Assembly (NCBI GenBank): GCA_001430745.1
Contig: KQ482040.1
Span: 318,816-341,080 of the forward strand
DNA length: 22,265 nucleotides
Direction of reading: 5' to 3'
From: Auxenochlorella pyrenoidosa
Lineage: Eukaryota > Chlorophyta > Trebouxiophyceae > Chlorellales > Chlorellaceae
Positions 18,301 to 22,265 of the stretch are shown here, piece by piece; position 1 is the first letter of the stretch; the number at the start of each line of letters is the position of its first letter. Under the pieces are notes generated by a model. It saw nothing but the letters and a program-made list of their open reading frames with translations. It ran no database searches and was not told where the DNA came from. The position numbers and the translations under genes were made by a program.

Positions 18301-20910
18301 TGTATGTTGACGTGCTGGTTCGGGCAACACAGTTCTTGAAACAAGACCTTCTGTCCGCTAGAGTTGGGGAGCGCTGCATCATCGTGCTGCCCCGCAGGTC
18401 CATGGATGAATATCTGGCAGCCTTACTTTTGGCGCCATGCATCTGCTGGTCTGCTTCATAGAGTTGCAAACACACGACATGCACCTCCCGGCCCTGCAGG
18501 TCCATTGAGAAGCAGCTGCCTGATGCGGCAGTCACCGCCATGCTGCAGGCCTCGCTCCTCTCCCGAGAGGGCAAGGCGAAAGAGGCAGATGCTGCTCTGG
18601 CCGCGCTGGCAACCTCTTCTGATGCGGCGCAGGCGGCAGAGGCACAGCTGCTGCGGGCGCAGCTGGCCGCGGCGTCCGGCAATTCAGCAGCAGCCCTGCA
18701 GCACCTGTCGGTGAGCCTGAGGGAATGGTGTTGGTGCCTCTTCCTGCAGCATGCCTCGTGGGCCAGCGCTTGGCTGTGCAGTGCCATGGCAGTGCAGCAT
18801 GAATTGGCAGGCAGGGACGCTGACTGTCTTACACAGAAGAACAGTGCCTTCTCAACTGGCAAGCAGCACCAAGGCATGCGCACACGTGCGCCTGTGGCTG
18901 CAGGGCGTCGCAGATGCGGCCTGGCAGGCAAAGCCCGCAGTGCTGGCCACAAAGATTGCACTTATGGAGGACCTTGGGCAGGCAGAGGAGGCGGCAGCGG
19001 CACTGGGCAGCGCACTGCAGCAGTGGCAAGCGGGTGAGGCTCGCGTTCCGTCACGGAAGCTTGGCATGCTCGACATTTGCAGCGCCGACACACCAACTGT
19101 GCTTTCCCTCACACTTGCAAGTGCGTCACTAAGGCAGCTTTTGGTCAATCACAACGTGCTCATCGTCATGTAGAATCCCCTCCCCTGGGGCGTGCCTCTG
19201 CAGCCCCCGACTCGGCGCTGCGCTCTGAGGCGTTGCGCTGGATTGTTGAGCGGCTGGCGGCGCTGCAGCTGCGGCGGGGGGAGCTAGCAGCGGCGGCAGG
19301 GCTCTATCAGCAGCTACTGTCGCTGGATGCCTCGGCGCTCTCAGGTAGGCTTGCTGCTGGGGGCTAGTTGCTGGAGGCCATTCCTGCTGGTTTAGGCAGT
19401 TGGTGCTGCGCATGCACTGCTGATGCTGATTGAGTGTTCGATTCAAAAGTGCCACTGGCAACTTGGGATGCACGAGATGTCTCTAGTGCACTCGGCTTTG
19501 CAGCCAGCAAGTCTGCAGGTTAAGGCCTGCCATTGCCCACCCATCCTCGTCCCCTCCCTGCTCGCCTTCTGCTGCACAGAGCCCGGCGTGCTGTCCACCT
19601 ATGCGCGCCTGGCAGCTGTGTGCGACCCAGCAGCGGCGACGAGGCTGGGCAGCGAGCTTGGAGCTGCTGGTGCAGGGCTGCCTGCGGCTGAGCTGGACTC
19701 GCTGGAGAATGCCAACATTGGTGAGAGGATCGGATGGGGGCAACTCTCGGAATGGGGAGGTTTTACGAGGGGAGGTCTGCTGCTTGCTTCATGGACGGAC
19801 CCAAGCAAGTGCCGCTTGCACTTAGGCTGGTGCGGCGAGCATTTGGATTTGTTTTTTTGCTTGGGGAAGAAGACGTCGCCTGCACATCTGCATGCATTAC
19901 TTGCGGGTTGACGCGGCTGTCTAGCTGGCGAACTCTTGACACCTGTGCACATTTGCTGGCCTTGCATTGATGTTGTCCTTGTACTGCTTGGTCTGCACTC
20001 ACCCGTGCAGCCGCCAGCGGCGCACGGCGGCGGGTGGCTGAAGAGGCGATTCCAGTGCCGGCAGCGGCCAAGCAGGCGGGCGCGGCAGCAGCGGAAGGGG
20101 AGAAGAAGAAGCGGAAGCGCAAGCGGCAGCCACGCTATCCCAAAGGGTGGGTCCAAGGGCGGCATGGGGCCGGCGGTTTCTTCCCAAAGCTTGGGTTTGT
20201 GCTGCTGCAGATGTCCCAGATCGTTTTGTTGACCTGCCGAGCCCGCAAATTTTTGTTGCCTCTGCTGTCTGTGAGTATTGAAAACCTTCCGTCATGTCTT
20301 GCTTCTGCAGATTTGATCCTGCCAACCCGGGCCCGCCGCCTGACCCGGAGCGCTGGCTGCCCAAGTGGCAGCGCTCGGATGCCAAGAAGTCGCGCAAGAA
20401 GATGAAGGGCAAGGTGAGGGATGCGGTGGTACAAGTGTGCAGATCAGCAGGTTCTGCTGGATGGGAGGCGGCTCGCTAGGCCGTTTGTTGCTTGAGCGGC
20501 AAGCAGGGTAGCAAGTTGAGAAGGCCCAGCATTTGCGGCTGCTCCCTTAAAGAGTTTTGTAGAAAGCACAGAGCCCTTCCTGGTGTGCCTTGCGCAGGAG
20601 GTCAAGGGCAGCCAGGGAGCCGGCAAGGTGGACGAGTCGTTGGACCGCACCAACGCGGCCATGCCAGGTGGGTGCCGAATGCTGTGGCCAGGCAGATGCG
20701 TGCATGTTGAGCATAGGCAGCTCATGCAGTGCATGCATACCATGCGATGGCAGCACATTTTTTCCGCTGCATATTGGTCTGCCTCCTTTGTGTCCTACCT
20801 CTGCCCAGCCTGCCTGCCTGCTCCCTGCCAATGATGCAGAAGAGTCTGGTCCCAAGGTGCCTTCGAAGCTTGCCGGCAAGGCCAAGGGCAAGAAGGGCGG
20901 CCGGCGGTGA
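15376..20910 (+). CDS. SRP72: Signal recognition particle subunit SRP72, 674 aa, 17 exons
   Basis: SRP72 pairs with SRP68 on SRP RNA in the cytosolic particle that carries ribosomes making secretory proteins to the ER. Exons: 15376-15475, 15687-15820, 15986-16087, 16296-16457, 16748-16856, 17095-17188, 17372-17451, 17663-17773, 17985-18114, 18500-18710, 18904-19033, 19204-19344, 19580-19720, 20011-20146, 20311-20413, 20598-20667, 20840-20910. Residues 1 to about 545 are helical TPR-type repeats (for example AYCLYRSGKLQEALASL, AIALYSQLFR, ATNNLFAAVL). A basic tract KKKRKRKRQPR (580-590) leads into the SRP72 RNA-binding signature YPKGFDPANPGPPPDPERWL and PKWQRSD, and the protein ends in a Lys/Gly-rich tail (GKKGGRR). 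Length agrees with other SRP72 proteins. The start at 15376 is the first Met of its frame, in context GCGCCATGG. Donors at 15821 (AAG|GTGCCC) and 17452 (AG|GTCTGC) are weak but are fixed by family alignment. Confidence 0.93.
16720..16747. repeat. Short tandem repeat at the acceptor of SRP72 intron 4
   Basis: CATACTCTGCA occurs twice in the last 30 bases of the intron. The first copy is followed by A and the second by G, which makes the CTCTGCAG acceptor used by exon 5 at 16748. The splice site thus lies in a small duplication. Confidence 0.75.
16954..17094. repeat. 33-bp tandem array carrying 3' splice-site-like units, SRP72 intron 5
   Basis: Three near-identical 33-bp units start at 16969, 17002 and 17035. 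A partial copy precedes them (16954-16968) and a diverged fourth follows from 17068. Each unit holds a pyrimidine-rich CCTCTTGCCCTGGCTGCTCAG. The diverged last unit ends in CCCTGGCTGCAG, which is the acceptor that gives the correct frame for exon 6 at 17095. Confidence 0.92.
18115..18499 (+). other. SRP72 intron 9 (385 bp) with a duplicated acceptor motif
   Basis: GCAGGTCCAT occurs at 18394-18403 and again at 18496-18505. The second carries the acceptor that continues the frame (RSIEKQLPDAA). Use of the first (exon from 18398) would read RSMDEYLAALL and meet TAG at about 18460. No other feature was recognised. Confidence 0.75.
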
Positions 20911-21005
20911 TCTGCTGCTGGCAAGCTGCAGCTTTGGCGTGCCTTTCCTTGGGCAGCAACACGACGGCAGCAGTTGCTGTGTTGTATGTTGGTCGTACGC
21001 ACCAT

Positions 21006-21010
21006 TGTAA
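21006..21010 (+). promoter_or_regulatory. TGTAA poly(A) signal of SRP72
   Basis: TGTAA lies 96 bases after the TGA at 20908-20910, a normal distance for a chlorophyte 3' UTR. Confidence 0.65.
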
Positions 21011-21240
21011 GCATGCACACTCTTGTGGGCACACATCGTGGAGGAACCGTCCGTCACACGCAAGCAAGAGCTGGGGCTTCAAAGCTTTAAGGAACAGCGC
21101 CAGGGAACAGGTTGCCTGATTTTGAAGTGGCATCCGTGCACCCGCCAGCGGGGACTGCAGGCGTGCTGAATTGCTAGAGAATGCCTGGGTTTCCAGGACG
21201 TGTTCCGCGCTTTTGCAACAACGGGAATACCCTGCGGCTC

Positions 21241-21296
21241 TTTGGTGTCAAGCATCAGCTGGCGGCAGTTTGGTGTCAAGGTAGCAGTGCGGCAGC
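21241..21296. repeat. Imperfect 28-bp tandem duplication
   Basis: TTTGGTGTCAAG occurs at 21241-21252 and 21269-21280. The following bases are also similar (CAGCTGGCGGCAG and CAGTGCGGCAGC). The repeat lies in the intergenic region with no gene assigned. Confidence 0.7.
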
Positions 21297-21997
21297 TGGA
21301 CTGGCTGGACCCTCCCATCTGGCCAGAACACTTTCTTAGAGATTGTACAACCGAGCTAGGCAGTGGGCCTGCCTGCCACCTGGGATTCTCCATCCATCTT
21401 GCATACTTACCATGTCGAGAGAAAGCGTTGTGCAAGATTTGGGTAGCAGTCAAGTCGGCTGTGCTCCCTGCCTGAGTGTGCAGGCCCACTCCCTTACGTC
21501 CCTGCTGGTGAAGCGTGCGGGCAGGGATGGTGCCAAGCACTGGCCTGGCAAAGACGGATCGAGCGTGTTCCACCATCAAAACGAGTTGTACAACCACTAG
21601 GAGCAGTGCAGTGCTGCATCACTTGCCGACTGCGGGTGCACCCTAGAGCGAGAAGGGAAAGCAAGCAGAGCGACGACACAGAGCTATGGAGAGCAGCGGT
21701 CAGTCGCTGACCGAGGTGGGGACCGAGGGAACTGTGGAAGGAGGGCAGGGAATGGTGTGCGCTTCGGATGGGTGTGGCATAAAGAAGACAAATGGATATT
21801 CAGGTGTCAAAGGGGGGATCGCAGAGAAAGAGAAGAAGCAGGGGCGGGAGGCTGTCGCGTGCACGCTGCGTCTGCTGTGGTATACCATGCCAGCAGTGCC
21901 ACGGGCTGCTGCTGCACATTAAAACCGCCTGTGTGTGTGGAAATGAGTGGATGCCTTGCAGGCACCACACACAGAAGCTGCCAAACGATCACTGTCT

Positions 21998-22265
21998 CTA
22001 GCACAGAACCTTGATCACCTGCATGAGCACGTGGAAACTCTTGAGATGCCCAAAGCACAGAAAACACAGCCAGGAGAGGAACTCAATGCAGAACCATGGA
22101 AAACAAGAACCCACCTGTCCAATCTGCAGCGCAGCTTCATTTATGCCAGGGTTCAGGCCCTTGAGGGTGGCAACGTCTGTGCCGTAGGCCTGAGCGATGT
22201 CCCAAAGAGTGTCGCCTGCCTTGATCGTGTACGTGCAGGCTTTTGCTGACGGAGGAGGGGCCAGA
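21998..22265 (-). CDS. C-terminal LysM-domain protein (partial, 3' end only)
   Basis: Read on the minus strand, the exon 22265-22115 encodes a Pro/Ala-rich linker (LAPPPSAKAC) and then TYTIKAGDTLWDIAQAYG, TDVATLKGLNPGINEAALQIGQ. The donor CAG|GTGGGT is followed by a 96-bp intron (22114-22019) with acceptor CATGCAG. The last exon 22018-21998 encodes VIKVLC and a TAG stop. Together this is one complete LysM of about 47 residues at the extreme C-terminus. LysM binds N-acetylglucosamine polymers such as chitin or peptidoglycan. The cysteines just before the domain (AC-TYTI) and at the last residue (VLC) may form a disulfide, which would suit a secreted or lumenal protein. The rest of the gene lies beyond the window, so enzyme or receptor domains cannot be judged. 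Confidence 0.85.
   Translation of the reverse strand, partial: LAPPPSAKACTYTIKAGDTLWDIAQAYGTDVATLKGLNPGINEAALQIGQVGSCFPWFCIEFLSWLCFLCFGHLKSFHVLMQVIKVLC

Larger units (their letters stand above)
20911..21997. other. Convergent intergenic region between SRP72 and the LysM gene
   Basis: SRP72 ends at 20910 with TGTAA at 21006-21010, so its 3' UTR is about 120 bases. From there to 21997 I find no gene. Open frames on both strands, up to about 90 residues after 21200, show no domain or sensible splice structure. Part of the stretch should be the 3' UTR of the minus-strand LysM gene, but no TTACA (TGTAA on the minus strand) is present. An imperfect 28-bp tandem repeat lies at 21241-21296. Confidence 0.55.

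Noticed and set aside
21200..21475. A 91-residue open frame in the convergent intergenic region
   Set aside because: No recognisable domain, no supporting splice structure and no nearby poly(A) signal. It is treated as chance.
1..22265. A new defence, mobile or biosynthetic gene system
   Set aside because: All clear genes are known eukaryotic housekeeping or signalling families with no shared pathway. I found no transposase, reverse transcriptase, integrase, CRISPR repeat, tRNA or rRNA.

Overview
The window is nuclear DNA of a green alga, most likely a trebouxiophyte of the Chlorella group. The evidence is GC-rich coding sequence cut by many short introns, acceptors that nearly all read YGCAG, the chlorophyte poly(A) signal TGTAA after three genes, and a plant-type cytosolic class I aldolase beside an algal-style cGMP-dependent kinase. 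No operon, phage, CRISPR or transposase feature is present. The taxon is inferred from gene style, not from a marker gene.

Layout, left to right. (1) About 236-520 (+): the last exons of an unrecognised gene that begins outside the window. (2) 1225-6318 (+): a complete 15-exon cGMP-dependent protein kinase of 739 residues, with a myristoylation-type N-terminus, a pseudosubstrate-like RRRGL, two cyclic-nucleotide-binding domains and an AGC kinase domain. (3) 7009-10787 (+): a complete 13-exon class I fructose-bisphosphate aldolase of 359 residues. (4) 11321-14975 (+): a complete 14-exon RCC1, the Ran nucleotide-exchange factor, of 480 residues. (5) 15376-20910 (+): a complete 17-exon SRP72 signal-recognition-particle subunit of 674 residues. 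(6) 21998-22265 (-): the last two exons of a gene whose protein ends in a LysM domain. It runs towards SRP72 and leaves the window on the right.

All four complete models were spliced by hand. Each keeps one open frame across every junction and has a total length divisible by three (2220, 1080, 1443 and 2025 nt), which is strong internal support. The genes share no pathway: they cover signalling, glycolysis/gluconeogenesis, nuclear transport and mitosis, and protein targeting. They look like unlinked housekeeping genes packed head to tail, with only about 160 bp between the last aldolase poly(A) signal and the RCC1 start codon.

The most interesting points are non-coding or structural. They are a 141-nt near-complete hairpin in an aldolase intron, an intron that separates the catalytically important C-terminal tyrosine of aldolase from the rest so that retention removes only that residue, an unusually high share of GC-AG introns (six of about 57), a 33-bp tandem array built from a 3' splice-site region in SRP72, and regulatory-looking features at the kinase N-terminus. 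I did not find a new multi-gene system here.
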